Shown piece by piece: positions 25,744-35,236 of a DNA stretch of 64,000 nucleotides. The position numbers were made by a program, and so were the translations under genes. The notes under the pieces are model-generated. The model did not search any database and was not told where the DNA came from. It saw only the letters and a program-made list of their open reading frames with translations. The first letter of the stretch is position 1. Each line of letters opens with the position of its first letter. The stretch covers positions 4,375,001 to 4,439,000 of the forward strand of contig NZ_CP015381.1 in NCBI RefSeq assembly GCF_001854245.1. The letters run 5' to 3'. Source of the stretch: Desulfococcus multivorans. Its GTDB lineage: Bacteria; Desulfobacterota; Desulfobacteria; Desulfobacterales; Desulfococcaceae.

Positions 25744-27194
25744 CGTCGGCCATGGACATTTCGGCCTTTTCAAACTGCCGCATTCTGGTTGTCGGCGATC
25801 TCATGATCGACGAATATGTCTGGGGAAGCGTTGATCGCATATCCCCTGAGGCGCCGGTTCAAGTCGTTATCGTAGACCGGGAGGAGTATACGTTGGGCGG
25901 CGCCGGCAACGTGGTCAACAACCTGGCGGCGCTGGGTGCCCAGGTTTCGGTTGCAGGCGTCATCGGTACCCGTGCCGACGGAGATCGACTCATGGGGATG
26001 TTCACGGCCATGGACGTCGATGCATCGGGAGTCGTTCGTGACCCCGTACGTCCTACTACCCGAAAAACCCGCATCATCGCCGCCAACCAGCATGTACTTC
26101 GTATCGATCGAGAGACCCGAAGCAGCATATCGGAGGACGCCCACCAGGCCCTGGACATGTTCATCCGTCGGAAATTGCCGCAATCGGATGTCATGCTGAT
26201 TTCCGATTACGGCAAGGGTGTCGTCACGCCTTCCTTGATTCAGACCGCCGTTCGAATCGCCGATGCCTGCGGTAAAATCGTCATCGGTGATCCCAAAGGT
26301 GTTGATTTTTCGAAATATGCCGGTCTGACGTTAATCACGCCGAATCAGAAGGAGGCGGCCCTCGCATCAGGTGTCGATATCGCGGACGATGCCGGCCTGT
26401 CCCAAGCAGCCCACCGGCTTCTGGATATCTCCGGCGTCAGGCATCTCCTGGTCACGCGAGGGAAGGACGGTATGGTGCTCTTCGAAGAGGGAAAATCGCC
26501 TTATGCCATTCCAGCCGAAGCACGGCAGGTTTACGACGTATCGGGAGCCGGCGATACGGTCATCGCCGTTTTCGGTCTGGCCGTTGCCGCAGGACGGTCC
26601 TTCCGGCAAGCTGCCGTAATGGCCAATACGGCGGCCGGTCTCGTTGTGGGAAAAGTGGGAACCGCCACCATAACCCCGGCCGAATTGTCAACCGCATTAC
26701 GCCATGACGCCATCTCCCGGAAGCACAAATCCCTGGCTGAATTGTCCAAAATCGTTTCCGAACTCCGACGAAAAGGCAACAGGATCATTCTCACCAATGG
26801 TTGTTTCGATCTTCTCCATGCCGGCCACATCCATCTGTTTTCAGCGTCCAAGGAAATGGGGGACGTTTTGGTTGTCGCCATCGACGACGATACTTCCGTC
26901 CGACGGTTGAAAGGAAACGGACGGCCGGTCATCGGCGCCCGGGAACGCGTCCGGATCCTGAGTGCGCTGGACAGCATCGACTACGTCGTGGTATTTTCCA
27001 GCGAGATGCTCCCGCAACTGATTGAAACCCTCCGACCCGACGTTCTGACCAAAGGCAGCAATTACACCGCCGACACCGTTCTCGGGCACGAACAGGTGGA
27101 ACGGATGGGTGGACGGGTGGCCTTGGTCGAGGTGACGGAAAGCATCTCCTCTTCGGAGATCATTCAGAGCATTCGATCCAACCCGGCAAAGTGA
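25740..27194 (+). CDS. hldE: Bifunctional heptose-7-phosphate kinase / heptose-1-phosphate adenylyltransferase
   Basis: 484 aa. The N-terminal ~320 residues form a ribokinase-type kinase: VGDLMIDEYVWG, TLGGAGNVVNNLAALG, and the anion-hole motif DVSGAGDTVIAV. The C-terminal ~140 residues are a nucleotidyltransferase with LTNGCFDLLHAGHIH and the following GNGRPVIGARERVRIL. The enzyme makes ADP-heptose for the LPS inner core, which shows that the cell has an outer membrane with LPS. Its ATG overlaps the previous stop. A DUF167 gene follows. Confidence 0.97.
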   Translation: MTSAMDISAFSNCRILVVGDLMIDEYVWGSVDRISPEAPVQVVIVDREEYTLGGAGNVVNNLAALGAQVSVAGVIGTRADGDRLMGMFTAMDVDASGVVRDPVRPTTRKTRIIAANQHVLRIDRETRSSISEDAHQALDMFIRRKLPQSDVMLISDYGKGVVTPSLIQTAVRIADACGKIVIGDPKGVDFSKYAGLTLITPNQKEAALASGVDIADDAGLSQAAHRLLDISGVRHLLVTRGKDGMVLFEEGKSPYAIPAEARQVYDVSGAGDTVIAVFGLAVAAGRSFRQAAVMANTAAGLVVGKVGTATITPAELSTALRHDAISRKHKSLAELSKIVSELRRKGNRIILTNGCFDLLHAGHIHLFSASKEMGDVLVVAIDDDTSVRRLKGNGRPVIGARERVRILSALDSIDYVVVFSSEMLPQLIETLRPDVLTKGSNYTADTVLGHEQVERMGGRVALVEVTESISSSEIIQSIRSNPAK

Positions 27195-27221
27195 CCTGAA
27201 TCAGCGACGAAGAGGGCATCA

Positions 27222-27530
27222 ATGTTTATCGACGAAAAAGAAAACGGCATTACATTCAAGGTGTTCGTTCAACCCAGATCCTCCCGGAATATGATCGTCG
27301 GATCCCACGGAGACGCCCTTAAGGTCAAATTGACCGCCCCTCCCGTAGGAGGAGCGGCAAACCGTATGTGCATCACGTTTTTCTCGAAAATTCTCGGGGT
27401 GCCAAAATCTTATCTCGAAATCCAGGCCGGACACGCCGGTCGAACCAAAATTCTTCGCGTTCTCCTGGACGAGGGGTGCAGTGACCGGAGGCGCATTCGA
27501 GAGCTCTTGAAAAAAATATCGGTTCAATAA
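27222..27530 (+). CDS. DUF167/YggU-family protein
   Basis: 102 aa. The family pattern is clear: FKVFVQPRSSRNMIVG, then LKVKLTAPPVGGAANRMCI and FFSKILGVPKSYLEI, with GHAGRTKILRV near the end. YggU-type proteins are small conserved cytoplasmic proteins of unknown function. It is the last gene of the hom-thrH-thioesterase-hldE run and is followed by the initiator tRNA gene. Confidence 0.93.
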   Translation: MFIDEKENGITFKVFVQPRSSRNMIVGSHGDALKVKLTAPPVGGAANRMCITFFSKILGVPKSYLEIQAGHAGRTKILRVLLDEGCSDRRRIRELLKKISVQ

Positions 27531-27582
27531 AAAATATTTCTTGACTTTATTCGCCGATGATATTAGTTTCGGGAATTGTTGA

Positions 27583-27659
<77 letters not shown>

Positions 27660-28160
27660 CACTTCTTCAAAACAAACGGTGCGATATCGATTCAGATCGA
27701 CGTATTACAGTGTACTGTTTTAATCACGATTAAAACAGGGTTGTATTTTATGTTGACGCTATGGAAACATTGACGCTATCCACCATGCAATGCGAATTAT
27801 TCAATTCACCTTTCCTGTTTTTATTGCCCATCCCTTCTACATACCACCCCTTCTATAAAAGAAGCGTAACGGTCGCGATGTGATGGAGATCCGAATGATA
27901 CACCCACCGATGTAATTGCGGTTTACAATCGGGCACAGTGTCGGCATGCCTATCCAGAACCGTAAAGGCCATCCCCGACAGAGGGATACAGTGTGTCGTT
28001 ACCGCTCTGAATATACATGCCGTCTGGTGAAAGCGTTTGTCGTCTGGATTGCCCAGGCAAACCGAACCGTTATAAAATCCGACCGCTCACGCCCGGAGCG
28101 TTCGACTTCGCCGGGTCGAAAAGCATCGCTTAACAACATTATCTTGAGGATGGTGTTTCC
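27660..28160. other. 500-bp intergenic region with a perfect hairpin
   Basis: No supported gene lies here; the short frame at 27916-28164 has no family resemblance. The main structure is CTGTTTTAATC (27715-27725) facing GATTAAAACAG (27728-27738), an 11-bp perfect stem with a 2-nt centre, which may end the tRNA transcript or be a protein-binding palindrome. The rest is AT-rich towards 27850 and holds nothing I recognise. Confidence 0.5.
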
Positions 28161-29642
28161 TTGAAAACCAAAACATCTCTATTTAAATTCCTGGAGTTCT
28201 TTCGTCACAAAAAGAATGGCTCATCAGCGCCGTCTCTTCTCTCGCCATTGTCCTTTCCGTCCCCCAGCGGACTGAGCGAGGAAACCTCCAACCGGTCCGT
28301 CAAGGGACTCATCATTGGCCTGCTGGCGGCACTGCCGCTCGTATATGGCTTTTTCTGGGGCGACTATTTAGAGATGCTGGAAATTTTCGTCTACCACCGG
28401 GAGACCTCGTGGTCTGTCGATGTGATCCGGATCTCCGTCTGGATCGCCCTGGCGGCCCTGGTGTGGCGCGTCTATCTCGTTTACACTTACCGTCCCGCAG
28501 CAGCCTGCACCGATCAGGAGCTGCCCCTCTGTTCGGTTATCGTGCCGGCGTACAACGAGGGCGCTCAGGTGCTCTATACCCTCCGCAGCGTGGCGGCCAG
28601 TGATTATCCCGTCGAGAAACTGCAGATCATCACTGTCGACGACGGCAGTAAGGACGACACCTGGCGCTGGATGAAGCAGGCCGAAAGAGAGCTGGGAGAT
28701 CGGGTGGAATTGATCCGCCTGGCTGAAAACAGCGGAAAGCGCCGTGCCCTTTATGAGGGGTTTCAGCGCAGCCGGGGGGATATTTTGGTGACCATCGACA
28801 GCGATTCCGAGGTGGATGCCTCGACCCTTCGCCATCTCGTCAGCCCCTTCGTTCGCGACCCCATGGTAGGGGGCGTCGCCGGCAACGTTCGGGTGCTCAA
28901 CACTGCGGCAGGCATCATTCCCAAGATGCTCGACGTCGGTTTTACCTTCAGCTTTGATTTCATCCGGGCCTCCCAGAGCCGGGTCAACACGGTGATGACC
29001 ACTCCGGGAGCGCTGTCCGCCTATCGGCGGAGCGTCGTCGCTCCAGTGCTGAAGCAGTGGCTCCACCAGACCTTCCTGGGTCGGCCCGCCAATATCGGCG
29101 AGGACCGCGCTTTGACTAATCTGATCCTCAAGAACGGCTACCATGTCCATTTTGCCAAAAAAGCCTTCGTATATACCGAGGTGCCCACCGCTTACATGGG
29201 GCTTGCCAAGATGTTTCTGCGATGGGCCCGCTCCAATGTGCGGGAGACGATCGTCATGGCGGGGTTTATCTTCAAACGGTTTCGCAGGACGCCGGCTCTC
29301 GGGGCCCGCATCAACCTGCTCCTTCATCTGCATCGCATGACCATCGGTGAAATCCTCAAGATCTGGTCCCTGGGCGTCATTGTCTTTTACCCGACGCTGT
29401 TCCTGCTCAACATGTTCACGGGCGCGATTCTCTTTTCAATGATCCCCGGACTGTTTTATCTTTACCGGCACAAGGACAGCAATTTTCTGTGGGCGATCCC
29501 CTACAGCCTTTTCTGGCTCATCGGCCTGTCCTGGATCAGTCTGTATGCCTTGTTCACGCCCCACCGCACGGGTTGGCTGACACGGGACCTGAAAGATCAG
29601 GCAACGCCTTTGCTCGCGGCCGTCCCCCAAAAAAGCAAGTAG
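28161..29642 (+). CDS. Processive family-2 glycosyltransferase (hyaluronan/cellulose synthase-like)
   Basis: 493 aa from a TTG start with GAGGAT upstream. Two membrane segments (about residues 48-70 and 90-110) precede a GT2 domain: SVIVPAYNEGAQVLYTLRS, ITVDDGSKDDTW, the DSDSEVD nucleotide-sugar site, the acceptor motif GED and RWARSN in place of the QxxRW motif. Three or four membrane segments follow (~380-470). This layout is that of processive synthases such as NodC and HasA, which polymerise and extrude a polysaccharide through the inner membrane. No cyclic-di-GMP PilZ domain is present. The polymer is unknown, and no export genes are adjacent. Confidence 0.87.
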   Translation: MKTKTSLFKFLEFFRHKKNGSSAPSLLSPLSFPSPSGLSEETSNRSVKGLIIGLLAALPLVYGFFWGDYLEMLEIFVYHRETSWSVDVIRISVWIALAALVWRVYLVYTYRPAAACTDQELPLCSVIVPAYNEGAQVLYTLRSVAASDYPVEKLQIITVDDGSKDDTWRWMKQAERELGDRVELIRLAENSGKRRALYEGFQRSRGDILVTIDSDSEVDASTLRHLVSPFVRDPMVGGVAGNVRVLNTAAGIIPKMLDVGFTFSFDFIRASQSRVNTVMTTPGALSAYRRSVVAPVLKQWLHQTFLGRPANIGEDRALTNLILKNGYHVHFAKKAFVYTEVPTAYMGLAKMFLRWARSNVRETIVMAGFIFKRFRRTPALGARINLLLHLHRMTIGEILKIWSLGVIVFYPTLFLLNMFTGAILFSMIPGLFYLYRHKDSNFLWAIPYSLFWLIGLSWISLYALFTPHRTGWLTRDLKDQATPLLAAVPQKSK

Positions 29643-29649
29643 CCATTCA

Positions 29650-29689
29650 ACGACCCGGGTCTGAAAAAGGACGGCCCGGGTCGTTTTTG
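29650..29689 (+). terminator. Rho-independent terminator after the glycosyltransferase gene
   Basis: ACGACCCGGG (29650-29659) pairs perfectly with CCCGGGTCGT (29675-29684), followed by a run of T. It lies 7 nt after the stop codon. Confidence 0.93.
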
Positions 29690-29807
29690 TCAGACCGCCC
29701 GATACACCTCGGATCGACCGCTGCAATTCCGATTACAATCCGCCATTTTTATCGGATCGACCCCATCTATTCAACGCTTCCGCCGGATATACCTGCATTG
29801 TAATACA

Positions 29808-31157
29808 TCATGACCGGTTCAAATCGGATAGAACCGACTCCACCAGACGCCGGATCTCCTTCAAGCGAGCCTCGGACACAGCCTCAAAGCGCAACACCAG
29901 GGCCGGTTGCGTGTTGGAGGCCCGCACCAACCCCCATCCGTCGTCAAAGAGAATGCGAACGCCGTCGATGTCGATGATGTCATAACGGGTTTTAAAATAT
30001 CCGATCGCTTTCTCCACGAGACCGAATTTTTTGTCGTCCGGACAATCAATCCGGATCTCGGGCGTCGTATAGGTTCGGGGAAGATCCGAGAGCAGGTCCG
30101 AAATCCGCCGACCCGTGGCCGCCAGAATCTCCAACAGACGGCAGGAGGCATAAACGGCGTCGTCGAAGCCCAGATAACGGTCTTCAAAAAACATGTGGCC
30201 GCTCATCTCGCCGGCCAGAACCGCCCGTTCCTCTTTCATTTTAGCCTTGATCAGGGAATGGCCGGTCTTCCACATCACGGCACGTCCGCCCCGCCTTTCG
30301 ATGTCGTCATACATCACCTTGGAGCATTTGACCTCGGAAATAAACACCGATCCGGGTCTTCGGGAAAGGATTTCCCTTGCATAGAGGACCATGAGTTTAT
30401 CACCGTAGACAATCTTGCCTGTTTCGTCCACCACGCCGATGCGGTCCCCGTCTCCGTCGTAACCGATGCCGACATCCAACTCATGCTTTCGAACAAGAGC
30501 GATAAGGTCTTTCATGTTATCGAGAACCGTGGGATCGGCTTCGTGATGGGGGAAGGTGCCGTCCATCTCACAGTAGAGTTCATGAACCTCACAGTTGAGA
30601 TTCTTCAAAATGGGTACCGCTACCACGCCGGCCGTGCCGTTGCCTGCATCGATGCCCACTTTCAACGGTCGGGCGAGAATGATGTTCTCCTCCACGAATC
30701 GCTGATATTCAGGGATGATTTGAGCATTTGAACAAGACCCCACCCCCCTGATGAAGCGACCCGCCTCTACGATTTCGCGGATCGTCTGCAGATCTTTTCC
30801 ATGTACGGAATCGGACCCGATGCAAATTTTAAAGCCATTGTATTCCTTGGGATTGTGACTCGCCGTGACCATGACGCCGCCGTCCTGTTTCAGGCTTTGA
30901 ATAGAAAAATAGAGCACGGGAGTCGGACAAATGCCGATATCCGTAACCTGACACCCTGCGGCAATCAAACCCTCGATCAAAGCCCCTGCAAAATCATTTG
31001 ACGAAATACGGCAGTCGCGTCCAACCGTCATCTTGCGACACTCCCTTTGGACCATAAAGGTACCAATCCCCTGGCCCAGCCACCGGACCTCTTCAATCGA
31101 GATGTCCTTGCCGGCAATCCCTCTGATATCATATTCTCTAAAAATTTCAGGATTCAT
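29808..31157 (-). CDS. Phosphomannomutase / phosphoglucomutase
   Basis: 449 aa of the alpha-D-phosphohexomutase family, close to AlgC/ManB. The start NPEIFREYDIRGIAGKDI is typical. The phosphoserine loop is VTASHNPKEYNGFK, the metal loop is GYDGDGDRIG, the sugar-binding loop is AGEMSGHMFF, and the phosphate-binding loop at the C-terminus is VRASNTQPALVLRFEA. It interconverts hexose 6- and 1-phosphates for nucleotide-sugar synthesis. The nearby glycosyltransferase on the opposite strand suggests a shared role in polysaccharide formation. The variant RASNT in place of RxSGT/RASNTEP is normal for this branch. Confidence 0.93.
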   Translation of the reverse strand: MNPEIFREYDIRGIAGKDISIEEVRWLGQGIGTFMVQRECRKMTVGRDCRISSNDFAGALIEGLIAAGCQVTDIGICPTPVLYFSIQSLKQDGGVMVTASHNPKEYNGFKICIGSDSVHGKDLQTIREIVEAGRFIRGVGSCSNAQIIPEYQRFVEENIILARPLKVGIDAGNGTAGVVAVPILKNLNCEVHELYCEMDGTFPHHEADPTVLDNMKDLIALVRKHELDVGIGYDGDGDRIGVVDETGKIVYGDKLMVLYAREILSRRPGSVFISEVKCSKVMYDDIERRGGRAVMWKTGHSLIKAKMKEERAVLAGEMSGHMFFEDRYLGFDDAVYASCRLLEILAATGRRISDLLSDLPRTYTTPEIRIDCPDDKKFGLVEKAIGYFKTRYDIIDIDGVRILFDDGWGLVRASNTQPALVLRFEAVSEARLKEIRRLVESVLSDLNRS

Positions 31158-31273
31158 CGATATTCCTTTATTGATATGGCTTTGATGCGGTTTACCGCGG
31201 TCCGCTATTTCAAATCAACGATTGTCCAAAACGGCCGGCCATGTGTGGGACGACCGTCATCGATCCGATATCG

Positions 31274-31303
31274 AGAAAAACCCGAAGCACATGGCTTCGG
31301 GTT
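31274..31303 (-). terminator. Terminator downstream of the subtilase gene
   Basis: AACCCGAAGC (31279-31288) pairs with GCTTCGGGTT (31294-31303) around a 5-nt loop. On the minus strand the stem is followed by TTTTTC. It separates the protease gene from the mutase gene. Confidence 0.88.
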
Positions 31304-31338
31304 GTAGATTACAGGGTTGATATCACTCAGATCTTCAG

Positions 31339-31382
31339 AAAAAATCATTGCATCAACAGACAGCTCCGGACAGCTGTCTGTT
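31339..31382 (-). terminator. Hairpin directly after the subtilase stop, possible first terminator
   Basis: AACAGACAGCT (31355-31365) pairs with AGCTGTCTGTT (31372-31382) over 11 bp with a 6-nt loop. The stop codon abuts it. The T run on the minus strand begins about 10 nt after the stem, so termination may be weak; it may protect the mRNA end. Confidence 0.45.
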
Positions 31383-33053
31383 TCAGTTCAAGGCAGCCCT
31401 TCTGGCGGCTTTGATCTTTGCTTTCAATCGTTTTCTGTAATGCTTCTTACTGTTGTCGCCGCGGGACGCGTTGTCGCCAAGTCGGAAGATAACCTCCTCC
31501 AAGGCAGCAACCAGATTCAGGTCACCGACAGTAGATCCCCCCGCCATGAGATGTGCCGTTCCGGTAAGAATTTCCCTTATCTCTTCAGAATTCATATCCG
31601 GATCAACAGCGAGCATCATCGCTACGGCAGCTGTGACATAGGGTACCGCCATGCTGGTACCGCTCGTAATCCCAAGACCTTTCATGGCATCACCATTGGT
31701 AATATCCACAGATAGAATATTGGCGCCCGGCGCCAGAATGTCTATCTCATCTCCAAAATTACTGAACGTCGCCAACCGACCGTAGGCATTGCTTGCGCCA
31801 ACGGCAATGACTTCCGGATATCTTGCAGGATACATCACTGAGAACTTCGGGAGAGCATTATTCAAATCACCATCCGCCGATCCGCCATCCGCCGATCCGC
31901 CATCCGCCGATCCGCCGTCCGCCGATCCGCCGTCCGCCGATCCGCCATCCGCCGATCCGCCGTCCGCTGATCCGCCATCCGCTGATCCGCCATCCGCAGT
32001 AATTTTCAGCGTAATATTTGGATCATAATTGGATTTGTTTCCTGCGGATGCCAACATGATAACACCGGCTTTGGCACTCTCCTGGATCGCCCGCCTCACG
32101 GCCGGGCTGTCCTGACGATAAGCGATGCTCATGTTGACGATCTTGATGTCGTTATCAATGGCCCACTGAAGGCCATAGATAATATTGGAGAGAAAGCCCA
32201 TGCCGTCATCACCCAGAACCTTGACGGAATAAAGATCAATATTCGCTCCTGCTCCCCATCGATGTTGGGGGTCCAGAATTCCGCCGATGATACCGGCGAC
32301 ATGACTCCCGTGACCGTTATCATCAAAGGCCGTTTCAGTTTTGAGTTTAAATATATCGTCGCTTTCAACGAATTCCACGACGTTAACAGCGCTTTCTGCA
32401 ATACGCCATAAATAACGATGATACGCTTGCATACCCGTATCAAAAATGGCGACGGGTGCGCTGTTCATTTTTAATTTTTTCAATGCAAAAGCAACCGGAT
32501 CCGGAATGTTATCGTGTTGAAGCACGCCAGAAAAAAAACGATCGTCATAGGGTTGGTCAAACAGTTTGAGAACGCTCCAGGGCGCCTCGTAACGATGTTG
32601 CTGCCTGTCCAGAAAAGGCGAACGCGTCAACGGCCTGATAAAACTGACGCCCTGGCCGTACAGACTTTCGTTGCCGGACAGTTCAAGATCGCTCTCTATG
32701 GATGAAATACGATAGTCCGCAGCCATTTCCGCATCGCTCACGCGCTCCGGAACCCCCATCACCAGTCCGTCGATGATGGGAATTTCCATGAATGTGACAA
32801 CACCCCGTTGTCTCCATTCCCTGGCGTAAGCCCGAACGTCTGACCAGGTTCTGCCTTCATTGAACAGAACAATCTTTTTCCGGTAATTGTCAAGGAGATG
32901 CCTCGGGTTCCGGTGATTATCAAGGATATGTCTCAAGTTCCGGTGATTATCAAGGGGATACCTCGAGCTCTGGGCGCAAAGGGGTGTAAGCCCCACGAAC
33001 ATCAAGCCCGTCAGGGCAACAGCCGTATACCACATCAATTTCAAATATTTCAT
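31383..33053 (-). CDS. Secreted subtilisin-family (S8) serine protease with in-frame minisatellites
   Basis: 556 aa with a signal peptide (hydrophobic to about residue 24, ending in PLCAQ). The catalytic triad is Asp205 (IFDTGMQ), His248 (NGHGSHVAG) and Ser467 (GTSMAVP); Asn339 (SAGNKSNYD) forms the oxyanion hole. Two tandem repeats are in frame. A 10-residue unit with DNHRN lies just after the signal peptide (residues ~32-60), and eight ADGGS units (residues 353-392) sit in a surface loop between Asn339 and the serine. The N-terminal ~180 residues are probably an inhibitory propeptide. The C-terminus is strongly basic. GGGGGAAGAG precedes the ATG. Two hairpins follow the stop. Confidence 0.92.
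   Translation of the reverse strand: MKYLKLMWYTAVALTGLMFVGLTPLCAQSSRYPLDNHRNLRHILDNHRNPRHLLDNYRKKIVLFNEGRTWSDVRAYAREWRQRGVVTFMEIPIIDGLVMGVPERVSDAEMAADYRISSIESDLELSGNESLYGQGVSFIRPLTRSPFLDRQQHRYEAPWSVLKLFDQPYDDRFFSGVLQHDNIPDPVAFALKKLKMNSAPVAIFDTGMQAYHRYLWRIAESAVNVVEFVESDDIFKLKTETAFDDNGHGSHVAGIIGGILDPQHRWGAGANIDLYSVKVLGDDGMGFLSNIIYGLQWAIDNDIKIVNMSIAYRQDSPAVRRAIQESAKAGVIMLASAGNKSNYDPNITLKITADGGSADGGSADGGSADGGSADGGSADGGSADGGSADGGSADGDLNNALPKFSVMYPARYPEVIAVGASNAYGRLATFSNFGDEIDILAPGANILSVDITNGDAMKGLGITSGTSMAVPYVTAAVAMMLAVDPDMNSEEIREILTGTAHLMAGGSTVGDLNLVAALEEVIFRLGDNASRGDNSKKHYRKRLKAKIKAARRAALN
31868..31998. repeat. 15-bp coding minisatellite in the subtilase gene
   Basis: Eight near-perfect 15-bp units (on the plus strand GATCCGCCATCCGCC with A/G and C/T variants) encode the ADGGS repeat. 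The units differ at two silent positions, so the array is not brand new but is nearly homogenised. Confidence 0.95.
32881..32970. repeat. 30-bp tandem repeat at the 5' end of the subtilase coding region
   Basis: Three 30-bp units starting at 32881, 32911 and 32941 (core GGTGATTATCAAGG) encode the LDNHRN-type repeat directly after the signal peptide. The first unit is diverged. Confidence 0.85.
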
Positions 33054-33387
33054 CTCTTCCCCCCATGATTATCGATTCAATTCGATACTTGTTTTTTAAA
33101 ATATTATAAAATGTTACGCATTTAGAAGATGTCACCCGTCAAAAAAGCATATGAATTTAATTATAAAATGATTTTAAAAAAAATCTCCTCTTCCGACAAG
33201 GAACAATTCATTTATATTTTGTTCGGGAATTGCCAAAATAATTCAGGCAAATCGTGGAAAGCCGAAATACGGCGCATTGCCGATCGGCCGGCGCAATGCC
33301 TTCTGATCAGGGTACGGGTACCCAATCAGATACCGAGGAATTCAGCCATATGCTCGACATTTTCGGTCAAACATAATGTCTACGTCC
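33054..33387. other. Intergenic region upstream of the subtilase gene
   Basis: Gene-free 334 bp, very AT-rich from 33090 to 33200. It should hold the minus-strand promoter of the protease gene, though I cannot place -35 and -10 elements confidently. The short plus-strand frame 33129-33404 has no family resemblance. Confidence 0.5.
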
Positions 33388-35010
33388 TCATTTTTGAGGC
33401 TTGAAATCAATCCATACCTTGCGGAAAGGGATGTAAGCGCCTCCCAAATAGCTGATTTCAACTCCTTTTACCCACGGCTGAAACAGATAGTTGAAGCTGT
33501 TGACATGTTGCGTGATGATCGGCGCTTCCGACATGACCAGACGTTGGACCTCACGGTAGATTTCGACCCGTTTCATATAGTCCATCTCTCGTCGGGCCTC
33601 TTCAAGTGCCTGATCAATGATGGGATTTGAATATCCCATCCGGTTGGTTCGGCTCCTGGAATGACAGAGCACATAAAGAAAATTATCCGGATCCGGATAA
33701 TCGCCATACCAGGCGGCATAAAACAGCGGTACTTTTTTTTCGTCGATCAAGGACAGGAAATGCTGCCAATTATCGGCCACCCTGGGGATCACCGTAATAC
33801 CGACGGCCTTCAAATATTTCTGGTAGGCCTGAAGTTCAAGCTGAACGCTCTCGGATTTGGAAAAGGTCCACAGTTCAAGCGGCGGAATCCCCTTACCGTT
33901 GGGAAAACCAGCCTCCTCCAGAAGCTGTTTGGCCTTATCCAGATTATAGGTATATCCAACAAAATCCGGATTGAATCCGGCCAGACCGGGCGGGAGGATT
34001 CCCTTGGCCCTGATGCTTCCCCGCTTGGTGATCTCCTTCACGATCGTATCGGTGTCTACCGCATAGGAGATGGCCTGACGAACCTTAATATTGTCCAAAG
34101 GCGGTATGGTGACGTTTATTCCGACATAAACAAGGTTGAGCAACGGCTTGCTGACAAGGTTATATCGTTTTGCATAATCCGCACTGGACTTGATCATTTC
34201 ATACTTGTCACTGGGAATGATGGACTCTTCCAGATACCCCCGCTCGAAATCGCTGAAAATATTTTCGAGTTCATTGTTCGGATATATCTGAAAATATAGA
34301 GTGTCAAGGAAAGGGCTCCCGTTAAAATATCCGTCATTTGCCGAGAGAATGATGCCCTTTCCCGATGTCCATGTCTCGAAACGAAACGGCCCGGTTCCCA
34401 CAGGATTTGTCCTGAAATCTATTCCTACAGCCTCTTTGGGTATCACTTTGGCGTTTGCCATGGCGAGTATCGAGAGGAAAGGCGCATAAGGCTGCTCAAG
34501 TCGGATGAGCAGCGTCTGCGGATCCTTGGCGACGAGCCCGGTGACCCTATCGGCGAGTCCCTCGCGAAACGCTTTAGCGCCTTCGATGTTCAAAAAGAAC
34601 GAAGCCACAGGGGATCGGGTCGCAGGATCGAGGATCCTTTGAAATGAATAGACAAAATCCTCAGCCGTCACCTGTCGGCCATTATGAAATCGCACATCCT
34701 TTCGAAGGAGAAACGTATAGGATTTGTGATCTCTCGCGATCTTCCAGATATCCGCTATGGCGGGAACGATATTCAAATCCTTGTCATACTCCACAAGACC
34801 GTCGAAGATGTTGTTAGCCACATTCACGGCATAGATATCGGTAATATACGCCGGATCGAGCGAATTGGGTTCCCCGGAAAGGGGAATATTGTATTTTCCT
34901 CCGGGAACCGGTCCTGGAGCCGCCCAGGCCAAGGTAGCCCACACCCCCCATGTGAGCGTCGCCAAAAACGTCAATAGATGTCGTTTACGGATCATGTTTA
35001 ACAGTCTCAT
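33388..35010 (-). CDS. ABC transporter peptide-binding protein (SBP_bac_5 family)
   Basis: 540 aa. A signal peptide (basic MIRKRH, hydrophobic core, cleavage near LAWAAPG) exports it to the periplasm. Family-5 solute-binding features follow: GEPNSLDPAYITDIYAVNVANNIFDGLVEYD, RKDVRFHNGRQVTAEDFVYSFQRILDP, IRLEQPYAPFLSIL and NPVGTGPFRFETW. The C-terminal lobe includes NPIIDQALEEARREMDYMKR. It most resembles OppA/DppA-type oligopeptide-binding proteins. No permease or ATPase gene is adjacent, so it is an orphan binding protein. GGAG precedes ATG 35010 at a rather long distance; ATG 34995 is an alternative. Confidence 0.92.
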   Translation of the reverse strand: MRLLNMIRKRHLLTFLATLTWGVWATLAWAAPGPVPGGKYNIPLSGEPNSLDPAYITDIYAVNVANNIFDGLVEYDKDLNIVPAIADIWKIARDHKSYTFLLRKDVRFHNGRQVTAEDFVYSFQRILDPATRSPVASFFLNIEGAKAFREGLADRVTGLVAKDPQTLLIRLEQPYAPFLSILAMANAKVIPKEAVGIDFRTNPVGTGPFRFETWTSGKGIILSANDGYFNGSPFLDTLYFQIYPNNELENIFSDFERGYLEESIIPSDKYEMIKSSADYAKRYNLVSKPLLNLVYVGINVTIPPLDNIKVRQAISYAVDTDTIVKEITKRGSIRAKGILPPGLAGFNPDFVGYTYNLDKAKQLLEEAGFPNGKGIPPLELWTFSKSESVQLELQAYQKYLKAVGITVIPRVADNWQHFLSLIDEKKVPLFYAAWYGDYPDPDNFLYVLCHSRSRTNRMGYSNPIIDQALEEARREMDYMKRVEIYREVQRLVMSEAPIITQHVNSFNYLFQPWVKGVEISYLGGAYIPFRKVWIDFKPQK

Positions 35011-35236
35011 CTTCTCTTCTTCTCCTTTTCATCGGGATTCCATTTAAGGAAATAACACCCTCCAGGCTTCATGGCTCTTTCCTGAAACTCACTCGAAAAC
35101 CGCCTGTTATGCGACAGGCCTCAGATCACATCTACCCGGGAAGGGTTCACCGAACGGCCACTATAAATCAGGATATCGCAGTCGCTGTCCAATCGGCCAC
35201 AAAAGCGTAAAACTGGTCCAGGGCGCTTTTCCAGGG

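Noticed and set aside
27916-28164. 82-aa frame before the glycosyltransferase gene
   Set aside because: No family resemblance or ribosome-binding site, and it overlaps the glycosyltransferase start.
31789-32028. 79-aa plus-strand frame rich in SADPP repeats
   Set aside because: It is the antisense reading of the subtilase minisatellite.
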